Source: Brucella tritici
GTDB lineage: Bacteria; Pseudomonadota; Alphaproteobacteria; Rhizobiales; Rhizobiaceae
Assembly: GCF_008932295.1 (NCBI RefSeq)
Contig: NZ_WBWA01000001.1
Span: 1-64,000 of the forward strand
Length of the DNA stretch: 64,000 nt
Reading direction: 5' to 3'
Shown here: piece by piece, positions 17,177 through 25,836 of the stretch
Numbering within the stretch: position 1 is the first letter of the stretch
Layout of the letters: each line of letters starts with the position of its first letter
Program-made: the position numbers and the translations under genes
The notes under the pieces: model-generated
What the model saw: the letters and a program-made list of their open reading frames with translations, nothing else
What the model was told of the DNA's origin: nothing
Databases searched by the model: none

Positions 17177-17758
17177 CTAGCGATTGCCGGGCATTCCCGC
17201 CCAGCTTTTCGATTGCTTTTCGCCAATACCGATCAGATCGATGGCTCGCGCCGCGATCTGATCAGCCACTTCATCGACCGATTGCGGTTTGAAGTAAAAG
17301 GCTGGAACCGGCGGCATCACAATCGCGCCCATTTCTGTCACCGTGCACATATTGCGCAGATGGACCAGATGCAGCGGCGTTTCTCGTGCGATCAGGATCA
17401 GCCTGCGCCGTTCCTTCAAATGAACGTCAGCGGCGCGGGTTAACAGGCTATCGCTGTGGCCCGTCGCGATCGCCGCGAGCGTCCGCATGGAGCACGGCGC
17501 AACGATCATACCGGCGGTGGCGACCGATCCGCTTGCAATCAAAGCACCAATATCGCCGACAGAATAGCTTCTGTGCGCAAGCCTGTGCAGAAGCGCATAA
17601 CCGTCGGGGCCTAACTCGTGACGCAAGGTCTGCTGTGCAGCATCCGACACGACCAAATGCGTCTCAACGTCGTTTAAAGTCGAAAGCTGCTCCAGCAGCT
17701 TGAGCGGGATGAGGGCGCCCGATGCACCGGAAATACCGACCACAACCCGTTTCATCAC
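17177..17758 (-). CDS. ubiX: Flavin prenyltransferase UbiX
   Basis: A 193-residue flavoprotein that prenylates FMN to make the prenyl-FMN cofactor used by UbiD. The N-terminal KRVVVGISGASGAL motif, the APCSMRTLAAIATG segment and the RETPLHLVHLRNM block are diagnostic. Length is normal. Its start overlaps the last codon of ubiD by four bases, so cofactor maker and cofactor user are translated together for ubiquinone biosynthesis. Confidence 0.95.
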   Translation of the reverse strand: MMKRVVVGISGASGALIPLKLLEQLSTLNDVETHLVVSDAAQQTLRHELGPDGYALLHRLAHRSYSVGDIGALIASGSVATAGMIVAPCSMRTLAAIATGHSDSLLTRAADVHLKERRRLILIARETPLHLVHLRNMCTVTEMGAIVMPPVPAFYFKPQSVDEVADQIAARAIDLIGIGEKQSKSWAGMPGNR

Positions 17759-19266
17759 ATGTTTTCCTTATTCAACCCAAGCTCGCCCCACATGGCATCT
17801 ACACGGGCGACCACATCCTCGCTCATCTTCAGCACAGCGCCCCACTCCCGGTCAGTTTCGGAGCCGATCTTGTTGGTCGCATCAAGCCCAAGCTTTCCGC
17901 CCAAGCCTGAGCGCGGCGATGCGAAATCGAGATAATCCACCGGTGTATCGGCAAGCGTAATGACGTCGCGGCTCGCATCGAAACGCGTAGCGAGCGCCCA
18001 CATGACATCATCCCAGTTGCGAACATTTATGTCGGGATCGACCGCGATTATGAGCTTCGTATAACTGAACTGGGGCAGCATCGACCAAAGCCCCATCATC
18101 ACCCGCCGCGCTTGACCGGGATAGCGCTTGTCGATCGAGACCACCATTGCACGATAAGAACACGCCGCCGGAGGCAGCCACAAATCCGCGATTTCCGGAA
18201 ACTGCTTTCGTACAATTGGCACGAACAGCTCGTTCATCACTTCACCAAGCCTTGAGGGCTCATCGGGCGGGCGACCGGTGTAGGTCGAAAGATATACCGG
18301 GTTTTTCCGCGTGGTGATCGCCATCACCTGCATGACCGGAAATTCCTCGACACTGTTGTAATAGCCCGTGTGATCACCATAGGGCCCCTCTGGCGCGGTG
18401 ACAGATGCGGAAACTCGCCCTTCCAAAATGATTTCAGCGTTGGCGGGTACGGAGAGCGGCACAGTGTGCGCATCAACGACGGAAGGTCTTCGTCCAGCAA
18501 GCAGGCCCGAGAAGGCAAGTTCGCTCATCCCTTCAGGCAAGGGCATAACGGCTGCAAGGATTGTCGCCGGATCAGCCCCGATAGCAACGGCAACAGGCAT
18601 ATCCTCGCCTCGCTTTTGCCACATGCGGTGATGACGCGCACCGCCGCGATGGGCGAGCCAGCGCATGATCAACTTATCCCGGCCAAGCTTCTGCATCCGG
18701 TAAATTCCAACATTGATATCAGATGGATCGTCTGGTGCCCGTGTGATAACCAGCGGCCAGGTAACAAGCGGCGCAGGCTCTCCCGGCCAGCACCATTGGA
18801 TCGGTAGTAGATCGAGATTGACGGCTTCGCCTTCCAGTATATTCGCCTGCACCGGTGCGCGACGGACTTGCCGAGGGCGCATATTCAACGCAGCCATCGC
18901 CAAAGGCAGCTTGTTCCATATTTCGCCTGCCGAACGGGGCGGCTTTGGTGCGCGCAGTTCCGCAAGCATCTCCGCAAGGTCAGGGATTTCCTCGACGGCA
19001 CGACCAAGTCCCAATGCAATACGTCGTTCGGAACCGAAAAGATTGGCCACGAGAGGGATTGAATGCAGCCGCCCGTCAGCATCGACCGGTTGCTCGAAGA
19101 TCAATGCCGGACCATCCGCCTCAAGCACACGCTTATGGATTTCAGTTATCTCCTGGACCAGAGATACCGGACGTTTAATCCGAATGAGATCATTGCGCCG
19201 TTCAAGCTCCGACAAAAAGCTTTGCAGGCAGTCGTAATGTGACGGAAGAGATTGGGCCGTTTTCAT
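17755..19266 (-). CDS. ubiD: 4-hydroxy-3-polyprenylbenzoate decarboxylase UbiD
   Basis: A 503-residue prenyl-FMN-dependent decarboxylase acting on the polyprenyl-hydroxybenzoate intermediate of ubiquinone. Family blocks include GIYRMQKLGRDKLIMRW, the catalytic EGPYGDHTGYYN, PDEPSRLGE and the Glu/Arg residues around them. I start it at ATG 19266, where the conserved N-terminus begins; upstream in-frame sequence to 19554 runs antisense through ubiT and lacks similarity. The operon ubiD-ubiX faces the divergent ubiTUV across a perfect FNR-type box, suggesting both directions may respond to oxygen. Confidence 0.95.
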   Translation of the reverse strand: MKTAQSLPSHYDCLQSFLSELERRNDLIRIKRPVSLVQEITEIHKRVLEADGPALIFEQPVDADGRLHSIPLVANLFGSERRIALGLGRAVEEIPDLAEMLAELRAPKPPRSAGEIWNKLPLAMAALNMRPRQVRRAPVQANILEGEAVNLDLLPIQWCWPGEPAPLVTWPLVITRAPDDPSDINVGIYRMQKLGRDKLIMRWLAHRGGARHHRMWQKRGEDMPVAVAIGADPATILAAVMPLPEGMSELAFSGLLAGRRPSVVDAHTVPLSVPANAEIILEGRVSASVTAPEGPYGDHTGYYNSVEEFPVMQVMAITTRKNPVYLSTYTGRPPDEPSRLGEVMNELFVPIVRKQFPEIADLWLPPAACSYRAMVVSIDKRYPGQARRVMMGLWSMLPQFSYTKLIIAVDPDINVRNWDDVMWALATRFDASRDVITLADTPVDYLDFASPRSGLGGKLGLDATNKIGSETDREWGAVLKMSEDVVARVDAMWGELGLNKENM

Positions 19267-19302
19267 GTCCCTAGCTTTGAATATCGAATTCTTTCGCCGT
19301 CT

Positions 19303-19316
19303 TTGATCTGAATCAA
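19303..19316. promoter_or_regulatory. FNR-type operator between ubiDX and ubiTUV
   Basis: The sequence TTGATCTGAATCAA matches the Fnr/Crp-family consensus TTGAT-N4-ATCAA exactly, and one more base pair on each side also matches. The centre lies about 70 bases ahead of the ubiT start and about 43 ahead of the ubiD start. This is where an anaerobic activator (FnrL, NarR or NnrR type) would turn on oxygen-independent ubiquinone synthesis. Confidence 0.85.
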
Positions 19317-19379
19317 ACTGTCCTTGTATTGAATCGCCTATTTCTGAATTCACCTTATAAAGCTCACCGGAGCTGAGTG

Positions 19380-19889
19380 ATGATGAAGATACCTCCAGCC
19401 GTGGCTGTTCCAGCCCGGCTTGTTCCGCCATTTCTGATCGCCCCTTTTGTTTCGCGCATTTTCTTTCAGGTAATGCGCTCGCATCCGGGTCTTTTTGAGC
19501 GTCTCGGAGACTATGCGACAAAGCGGTTCCGTTTTCGCCCGTCTGACATACCATTCGCTTTTGTGATCGAACCGGACAAGCCGCGCATCACAATCGTGCG
19601 TGAAGACGAAGCAACGGAAGTTGACGCAGGCATCGAGGGACCATTGGTCATGCTGCTCGCACTTCTCGAAGGTAAGCTTGATGGAGATGCGCTGTTCTTC
19701 TCCCGGGATATTACCGTGACGGGAGATATGGAAGCCATGCTGGCGCTTCGCAATGCGCTGGATGACTGCAACATAGACCTTCCATCCGATCTCGGCACAA
19801 GTGCGGGACCATTTGCCCCGATGGTTCGTGGCATCGCAAATTATGTACGCAGCAAGGCTCTCGGCAAGGAAGCCACCGGATGGAACTGA
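19380..19889 (+). CDS. ubiT: Ubiquinone accessory lipid-binding protein UbiT
   Basis: A 169-residue protein with an SCP2 lipid-carrier domain. UbiT is required together with UbiU and UbiV for ubiquinone synthesis without oxygen and is thought to bind the hydrophobic intermediates. The PLVMLLALLEGKLDGDALFFSRDITVTGDMEAML stretch (split here by eye as LLEGKLDGDALFFSR and ITVTGDMEAML) is the SCP2 signature. GGAG at 19369-19372 favours ATG 19380 over GTG 19377. It overlaps ubiU by ten bases and is the first gene behind the FNR box. Confidence 0.9.
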   Translation: MMKIPPAVAVPARLVPPFLIAPFVSRIFFQVMRSHPGLFERLGDYATKRFRFRPSDIPFAFVIEPDKPRITIVREDEATEVDAGIEGPLVMLLALLEGKLDGDALFFSRDITVTGDMEAMLALRNALDDCNIDLPSDLGTSAGPFAPMVRGIANYVRSKALGKEATGWN

Positions 19890-20857
19890 TTTGTCCTGCA
19901 GGAACCCCGTCGGCCTTGCGTGAAGCAGTTGGTGCAGGGGCAGATGCCGTCTATTGCGGCTTTCGCGACGAAACGAATGCGCGCAACTTTCCAGGCCTGA
20001 ACTTCAGCCGCGACGAATTACGCGATGCTATCAAGTTTGCCCATGCGCGCAAAACGCAGGTTTTCGTAGCCATCAACACGTTCATGCGTGCAGGCGATGA
20101 GCATATCTGGTACCGAGCCGTAGACGATGCATCCTCCCTTGGTGCAGACGCAGTCATCCTCGCCGATTTCGGGCTGATGGCCTATACCGCCGAGAAACAT
20201 CCAACACAGCGGCTTCATGTATCCGTACAAGCTTCCGCCTCCAATGCAGATGCAATCCAGTTTCTCGTCGATGCGTTCAAGGCAAAGCGAGTCGTGTTGC
20301 CACGCGTTCTGACCATTGCCGATATTGCGAAACTCGGCCGCAAGATCGGCTGCGAAATGGAAGTATTCGTATTCGGTGGACTATGCGTGATGGCAGAAGG
20401 ACGATGCTCGCTGTCTTCCTACGCGACCGGCAGATCGCCCAACATGAACGGTGTCTGCTCACCGGCAAGTCATGTGCGTTACCGTCAAGACGGAGACCAA
20501 CTCGTCTCCGAACTCGGTGACTATACGATCAACCGTTTTCCTTTGGGCGAGCCCACCGGCTATCCAACACTCTGCAAAGGCCGATTCAATATCGCAGACG
20601 ATCAAGGTTATGCGTTCGAAGATCCGGTTTCGCTTGATGTCATGAATCATATCGACGAGTTGCGAGCGGCAGGCGTCTCAGCACTCAAGATTGAAGGCCG
20701 CCAGCGCGGCAAGGCTTACGTTGGTGAAGTCGTCTCGACACTTCGTCAGACACTCGCCGCAAGCCCCGAAAGCCGCGCAGCACTTTTGTCCCGCCTCCGG
20801 CTGCTGAGCGAAGGCCAGCAGACGACTTCGGGCGCATACGACAAACGCTGGAGATAG
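19880..20857 (+). CDS. ubiU: O2-independent ubiquinone hydroxylase subunit UbiU (U32 family)
   Basis: A 325-residue U32-family protein. Cys169, Cys176, Cys193 and Cys232 are in the places that ligate the 4Fe-4S cluster of UbiU; the segment GGLCVMAEGRCSLSSY and NGVCSPASH show three of them and PTLCKGRF the fourth. With UbiV it forms the hydroxylase complex that replaces the oxygen-dependent UbiI/H/F enzymes under anaerobic conditions. It overlaps ubiT by ten bases and is followed by ubiV after two bases. Confidence 0.95.
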   Translation: MELICPAGTPSALREAVGAGADAVYCGFRDETNARNFPGLNFSRDELRDAIKFAHARKTQVFVAINTFMRAGDEHIWYRAVDDASSLGADAVILADFGLMAYTAEKHPTQRLHVSVQASASNADAIQFLVDAFKAKRVVLPRVLTIADIAKLGRKIGCEMEVFVFGGLCVMAEGRCSLSSYATGRSPNMNGVCSPASHVRYRQDGDQLVSELGDYTINRFPLGEPTGYPTLCKGRFNIADDQGYAFEDPVSLDVMNHIDELRAAGVSALKIEGRQRGKAYVGEVVSTLRQTLAASPESRAALLSRLRLLSEGQQTTSGAYDKRWR

Positions 20858-20859
20858 AT

Positions 20860-21780
20860 ATGTCAGCACCCAGCCTCAGCCTTGGTCCTGTTCTCTTCCT
20901 GTGGGACGGTCCAAAATGGCGGGATTTTTATTTCCGTATCGCCGATGAAGCCCCAATCGACCGTGTCACGGTCGGTGAAATCGTCTGCTCCAAACGGTTC
21001 CATTTCCTGACACCGTATATAGACGCTGTGATCGAGCGGCTGCAACGCGCAGGAAAAACGGTGAACCTCGGTTCGCTGGCACTCGTTATGCTCGAACGGG
21101 AAGCAAAACAGGTCCGTCAAACGATCAAGGAAGCAACACTGCCCGTGGAGGCAAACGATCTGTCGGCATTGGGGCTTTTATCCGGTGTGCCGCACATAGT
21201 CGGTCCACTGGTCAATGTTTATAATGCTGCAACCGCCAAGGTTCTTGCGGCCCGCGGCGCACAATCGATCTGTCTTCCGCCAGAGTTACCGATCAGTTCA
21301 ATCCGCGAGATTGTCAAAGCTGCTCCGGATATTGCTTTCGAGATATTCACGTTCGGACGGGTGCCGCTCGCCATTTCAGCCCGGTGTGCGCATGCGCGAT
21401 CCAAGGGCCACATAAAAGATAATTGCCAGTTTGTATGCGGCGAAGAACCGGACGGGCTGCCTGTCAAGACACTCGATAGCCAACCCTTCCTGGCTCTCAA
21501 CGGCGTGCAGACACTCTCGCATACCTGTCAGTCACTGATTGAGGACCTGCCTGACCTACAAGAAGCGGGCATCAGGCGTTTCAGACTGTCACCGCAGGAT
21601 TGCGATATGGTGGAAGTAGCCCGCATCCATGACGAGGTGTTGAACCGATTTATCAGTCCTGACGAAGGGATCTTACGTTTGCGAAAGGTCTATCCGGACG
21701 TACCGCTCTCGAATGGCTTTTTGCACGGTAGTATCGGTGCGGCTTGGATCAGTCGTCAACGTTCAGCCGCAGCAAACTAG
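20860..21780 (+). CDS. ubiV: O2-independent ubiquinone hydroxylase subunit UbiV (U32 family)
   Basis: A 306-residue U32-family partner of UbiU. Four cysteines (43, 176, 189 and 193; the last three in SARCAHAR and DNCQFVCGEE) match the iron-sulfur ligands of UbiV. It starts two bases after ubiU, so the heterodimer is made from one message. Its stop codon is part of the left arm of a palindromic repeat, which probably inserted at, or evolved into, the end of this gene. Confidence 0.95.
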   Translation: MSAPSLSLGPVLFLWDGPKWRDFYFRIADEAPIDRVTVGEIVCSKRFHFLTPYIDAVIERLQRAGKTVNLGSLALVMLEREAKQVRQTIKEATLPVEANDLSALGLLSGVPHIVGPLVNVYNAATAKVLAARGAQSICLPPELPISSIREIVKAAPDIAFEIFTFGRVPLAISARCAHARSKGHIKDNCQFVCGEEPDGLPVKTLDSQPFLALNGVQTLSHTCQSLIEDLPDLQEAGIRRFRLSPQDCDMVEVARIHDEVLNRFISPDEGILRLRKVYPDVPLSNGFLHGSIGAAWISRQRSAAAN

Positions 21781-21852
21781 TGGATTGAATTTGATGTTTG
21801 ATACCCATCCGATATAAATCCCGTTTCAAACGTCAAATTCGAAAAATCCACT
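21777..21852. repeat. Imperfect palindromic element 1 after ubiV
   Basis: Left arm CTAGTGGATTGAATTTGA (from 21777, includes the ubiV TAG) pairs with a right arm ending ATCCACT at 21852; the inner arms TTTGA/TCAAA also pair, with a four-base bulge in the right arm. It looks like a dispersed palindromic repeat unit and may also act as a transcription end between convergent genes. Confidence 0.6.
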
Positions 21853-21867
21853 AAATTCATAAAGTTA

Positions 21868-21943
21868 CTAGTGGTCTTTTTGCTTCCGACATTTGCTCAG
21901 CACTCATATCCGAGGGACGTAAATGTCGGAATCAGACCACTAG
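21868..21943. repeat. Palindromic element 2 before the Crp/Fnr gene
   Basis: CTAGTGGTCT (21868-21877) and TTCCGACATTT (21884-21894) pair with AAATGTCGGAA (21921-21931) and AGACCACTAG (21934-21943). It begins with the same CTAGTGG word as element 1, so the two form a tandem pair of related hairpins filling the convergent gap. Confidence 0.7.
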
Positions 21944-21975
21944 ATGAGGCAATTCCTACTTTCAGCAGACGTTCT

Positions 21976-22674
21976 CTAGCTTTCGCCGTCGGCTATCGAT
22001 TGCAAATGCCGAAGGTCGCGAACGAGTAATGACTGCCTGCCACCTTCCACCCAGCCTTTAGCCTGCCACTGGCTAATGATGCGCGAAACTGTATGCAGGG
22101 TTGTCCCGGTCAGTTCAGCAATATCCTGGCGGGAAACCGGAAAATCGATACGCACGCCGGCGCCTTCTTTTACCCCTGCTTCACGAACGAGCCTCAGTAC
22201 TGCATGTGCCACACGTGGCTCGACTTCCTGTGTTGAAATCTCTCTGATGCGATTGTGTGCGGCATCCAGCCTGCGCCCGATCATCTGCATCGTATTGACC
22301 GCGAGTGCGGGACTACGCGCCATGAAATCAGTCATCATTTCCATCGGCCAGGCAAGTACTGCGCTATCGACGGCAGCCAGAGGCGTACCCGGATAGTCCT
22401 TGCGTCCTAGCGCCACTGCAAAACCGAAAAGTTCTCCCGGATTGACGACCCGCACTATAATCTGCTGCCCGTCGGCGGTAACTTGCATAACTTTTAACCG
22501 TCCGTGCAATAACACAAAAAAATGGCGGGCATCGTCACCTTGATTGAAGACAGCAGTACCTTTGGACACAACACGCTGTGTAGCCTGACCAAGAAACTGG
22601 TCAAAACTCGCATCATCCATACCGGCGAAGACTGACAGCGAACGGATATGCGTTTTATCAAGGGGGAGTGCCAT
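21976..22674 (-). CDS. Crp/Fnr family transcriptional regulator without Fe-S cysteines
   Basis: A 232-residue regulator with an N-terminal cyclic-nucleotide-type beta-barrel (about residues 15-120), a dimer helix and a C-terminal winged helix; the recognition region is QDIAELTGTTLHTVSRIISQW. It has no cysteine at all, so it cannot carry the oxygen-sensing 4Fe-4S cluster of Fnr and fits better with the NnrR/DNR/NarR-type groups that sense NO or act through nitrate respiration. Its closeness to the FNR-box-controlled ubiTUV genes suggests it may bind that box, but this is inference. It lies 98 bases behind the response regulator gene and may have its own promoter. Confidence 0.85.
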   Translation of the reverse strand: MALPLDKTHIRSLSVFAGMDDASFDQFLGQATQRVVSKGTAVFNQGDDARHFFVLLHGRLKVMQVTADGQQIIVRVVNPGELFGFAVALGRKDYPGTPLAAVDSAVLAWPMEMMTDFMARSPALAVNTMQMIGRRLDAAHNRIREISTQEVEPRVAHAVLRLVREAGVKEGAGVRIDFPVSRQDIAELTGTTLHTVSRIISQWQAKGWVEGGRQSLLVRDLRHLQSIADGES

Positions 22675-22772
22675 TACGTCCTCATTGCCAAGCCGCCGTC
22701 CGGCAAAAAATTGGTGTCAATATCAGCGAACTGGCTGGCATCGCTACCAGACCCGGACCTGGAATGAAAACA

Positions 22773-24080
22773 CTAATCGCGCTTCCTGAAGGTCGATGCA
22801 TCAATAGCAAGCTTTTGCAGGCGGGCGTAGAGGCTTCGGCGCGGCAACTGCAACAACGCCGAGGCCGCTCCAACATCGCCGTTGCACCTATCCAGCGTTG
22901 CGCGAATGACACCGTCTTCAAAACGACCCATCTGTTCCGACAGAGAAAACGGGCTTGGCTCTGTGATCTGGTCGTGACGTAGGCCCAATACCATTTGCTT
23001 TGCATAATTGCGCAATTCGCGGACATTCCCCGACCATTCATCGGAATTCAGTCGCGCTTCCATTACAGCGTCGATTGCAGGTCGCGTTTGGCCGAATTGG
23101 GCTGCTGCTTCATCAAGGAAATAGGAGAAAAGTAGACCTATATCCTTTCGCCGCTCGCGCAGAGGCGGAACACGTAACCTGACCGTTTCAAGGCGATAAA
23201 ACAAATCGGAACGAAAGCGACCGCTGGCTACAGCTTCCTCCAGATTACCTTTCGCAGCCGCAATGATCCTTAGATTGACCGCACGGGGCTCTCCAGTAAG
23301 TGAGGGTAACTCACGCTCTTCAACAACACGTAGCAACTTGCCCTGAACGGACGGCGACATGCTGTCAATTTCATCGAGAAACAATGTACCGCGGTCCGCG
23401 TCAGCTATTCTTCCACGTTGAATGCGGCTGCCGAAAAGAAACTCGTCAGCGATAGCATCCGGCAAGGCAGCACAATCAATGGCAACAAAACTGCGGGCGT
23501 GACGCGTGCTCCAGCGGTGCAGGAGGCGAGCCACCAGTTCTTTTCCGGTCCCAGTCTCACCTTCTATCAATACATCGACATCGACACTGGCAAGCTGGCG
23601 GATCGTGTCACGCAGCCGTACCATCACCGGCGTCTCGCCAAGCAGTGGGTAGTCCTGTTCCGCATCTGCCGCAGCACGACGAAGACGGCGATTTTCCAGC
23701 ACCAGCCGACGCATTTCCAGTGCACGACGCACGCTCGATATCAGGTGATCGGCTGCGAATGGTTTGGCTATGAAGTCAAACGCGCCCTTTTTGAGAGAAG
23801 CGACAGCCATTCCGATATCACCATGTCCGGTCATCAAAATAACCGGCAACTCCGGATCACGCGCCAACAATGCTTCCATCACCGCATGTCCATCGACCCG
23901 CGGCATGCGGATATCGGTCACAACGATGCCAGGATAATCGGGCGTCAAACTGGTCAAAGCGGACTGACCGTCACCATGGGTTTCAATATCGAGACCTGCG
24001 ATCTCAAATGAATCGGCCAAGGCCACACGAAATGCTGCATCGTCATCGACCAGCATCACCCGCAAAGGCTCAATTTCCAT
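22773..24080 (-). CDS. DctD/NtrC-like response regulator lacking the GAFTGA loop
   Basis: A 435-residue regulator: receiver domain (phosphoacceptor Asp56), AAA+ domain (Walker A GETGTGK 174-180, Walker B GTLFLDEID 231-239) and a C-terminal Fis-type helix-turn-helix (ASALLQLPRRSLYARLQ). In canonical members LFGHExGAFTGA follows the second strand; here LFG (215-217) runs straight into SRIQRGRIADADRGTL, so the sigma54-contacting GAFTGA loop is deleted. Such regulators, for example Rhodobacter capsulatus NtrC, work with sigma70. It overlaps the sensor kinase gene by 11 bases and likely controls the transporter at 26305. Confidence 0.9.
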   Translation of the reverse strand: MEIEPLRVMLVDDDAAFRVALADSFEIAGLDIETHGDGQSALTSLTPDYPGIVVTDIRMPRVDGHAVMEALLARDPELPVILMTGHGDIGMAVASLKKGAFDFIAKPFAADHLISSVRRALEMRRLVLENRRLRRAAADAEQDYPLLGETPVMVRLRDTIRQLASVDVDVLIEGETGTGKELVARLLHRWSTRHARSFVAIDCAALPDAIADEFLFGSRIQRGRIADADRGTLFLDEIDSMSPSVQGKLLRVVEERELPSLTGEPRAVNLRIIAAAKGNLEEAVASGRFRSDLFYRLETVRLRVPPLRERRKDIGLLFSYFLDEAAAQFGQTRPAIDAVMEARLNSDEWSGNVRELRNYAKQMVLGLRHDQITEPSPFSLSEQMGRFEDGVIRATLDRCNGDVGAASALLQLPRRSLYARLQKLAIDASTFRKRD

Positions 24081-25836
24081 TGCGCTCTGCCCTCTTCAAA
24101 GTTGCCGCAAAAGCTGCACCGCCAAGCTGTGATGGAATGACTCGCAGCGTACCTTCCAGTTCGACCATGAGATCTCGTGCGATACCCAGTCCCAGACCGA
24201 GGCCATCCGCCTTTCCCGTTACGAATGGGCTGAAAATCTCGTCGGCCAATTGGGGATCAATGCCAGGTCCGTTATCGTCCACGACAAGAGAAATCTGGTC
24301 GCCCTCATCACGGACGCTGAACGAAACACGGGGGGGCTCGCTGTTCACGACCGCATCCAATGCGTTCTGCAGCAAATTCACCAGCACCTGCTCCGATCTG
24401 ACGCGGCAGGCAAGGATCACCATGTCGGAACGTCCCGGTATATCCAGTTGAACCTTGGCGTTGCGGAACCGGTCTCCCATCAGCAGCATCGTGCCATCCA
24501 CCAGTTCATTTAGCGGGAGCGGGCGAACGACACCGCTGCGACGGCGCGCAAACCGGCGCATTTCCTGTGTGATAGAGCCTATACGCGCCGTCAGTTCCAC
24601 GGATGTATCGAGGTTACTGGCGACCTTATCGAACTTGCCGTTTGCAAGATGATGCTGCGCGTTTTCGGCGAGTGTCCGAATAGTCGCGACGGGTTGGTTA
24701 ATTTCATGCACCAGCCCTGCGGTAATCGATCCGAGAGATGCGAGCCTATTCGCCTGGGCAAGCTCTTCCCGCGCATCGCGAAAGCGTTTGTCAGCCAGTT
24801 CACGCTCTGCCATTTCTGCACTCAATGCTGCCGTGCGCTCTTCAACTGCAGTCTCAAGCTCGGCACGATAGGCTGCCGCACGCGCTGCGCGACTCACTCG
24901 CCAGTAAACGGCACCAGCAATCACGACAAAGACAAGTATGGCCGCCACCGTTATCAGTCGCGCAAGGTCGTTGGCAGCGCGCAAGGCTCGCCCCATAGGT
25001 TCGATATGAACCAGTTTCAGGGGCGTTTCGGCGATTGGTTCATCGACAGCAACTGAATATTGCCCGGAAGGCTCGATCATCATCCCGTCCGGCGCAAAGC
25101 GATAATTGCTGGGTTTCATGTCCGCAGCGTTGAACTGCCCGCTCTCGATAATCTTGGTGCGTTCTGTAGTTGATATCGGCTGAAAGGAGCGAAGGTCTTC
25201 GGCCTTATCGGTGGAGGCCAGTATGATTCCGCGAGGATCAACGACGAAGGTCTGGCCGGGGTCGTTTGCCCATGTTTGCACCAGTCTGTGGAATTCAAAT
25301 TTGATCACGACCACACCAACCGGGTCAGTCTGATCACCGATGCGCCGCGCCAGAAAAAGACCGAAGCGACCACTCAAATCACCTATGGCATAATACTCTG
25401 CCGAACCTGCCGCCATCGCGCCCTTGAAGTAAGGCCGGAAATCGTAATTGCGTCCGACAAAGCTCTCCGGGGTAGTAGCATTAGATGACGCGATAACCGT
25501 ACCATCACGAGCGATCACATAGATGATTGGCGAACCGATCTGATGTGCAAGAAGTTCAAGCTTTTGGTTCAAACGAGCGGTCGCGTCCTTCGAACCACCA
25601 GCGAGCACATCGCGCAGATCGCTATATTCCTTCAACACCACTGGCAACAACCGGAACTTTGCCAGTTCGCTATCGATGAGGCGGGTTTGCTGACGCGCTA
25701 TCAACGTTGCATCCTGACGGAGACCATCCAACGCCCCGCTTTCGGCCCACAGCCGGGCGGAAAACCACACACCGATAGCCAGCAAGGAAGCGAGGGCAAC
25801 CAACAGGAGTTTTGCAATCTTCGATGGGACCTTCAT
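24070..25836 (-). CDS. DctB-like sensor histidine kinase
   Basis: A 588-residue inner-membrane kinase. The first membrane segment is near residues 5-25, a dCache-type periplasmic ligand-binding region (about 30-285) follows, then a second segment (TVAAILVFVVIAGAVYWRV), a coiled-coil linker and the kinase core with H-box HEINQPVATI, N-box LLQNALDAV and G-boxes VDDNGPGID and GLGLGLGIARDL. This is the DctB/MifS layout for sensing external C4- or C5-dicarboxylates. ATG 25836 is chosen; a GTG at 25872 in frame would add 12 residues, and neither start has a strong ribosome binding site. It is translated with the regulator downstream. Confidence 0.92.
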   Translation of the reverse strand: MKVPSKIAKLLLVALASLLAIGVWFSARLWAESGALDGLRQDATLIARQQTRLIDSELAKFRLLPVVLKEYSDLRDVLAGGSKDATARLNQKLELLAHQIGSPIIYVIARDGTVIASSNATTPESFVGRNYDFRPYFKGAMAAGSAEYYAIGDLSGRFGLFLARRIGDQTDPVGVVVIKFEFHRLVQTWANDPGQTFVVDPRGIILASTDKAEDLRSFQPISTTERTKIIESGQFNAADMKPSNYRFAPDGMMIEPSGQYSVAVDEPIAETPLKLVHIEPMGRALRAANDLARLITVAAILVFVVIAGAVYWRVSRAARAAAYRAELETAVEERTAALSAEMAERELADKRFRDAREELAQANRLASLGSITAGLVHEINQPVATIRTLAENAQHHLANGKFDKVASNLDTSVELTARIGSITQEMRRFARRRSGVVRPLPLNELVDGTMLLMGDRFRNAKVQLDIPGRSDMVILACRVRSEQVLVNLLQNALDAVVNSEPPRVSFSVRDEGDQISLVVDDNGPGIDPQLADEIFSPFVTGKADGLGLGLGIARDLMVELEGTLRVIPSQLGGAAFAATLKRAERNGN

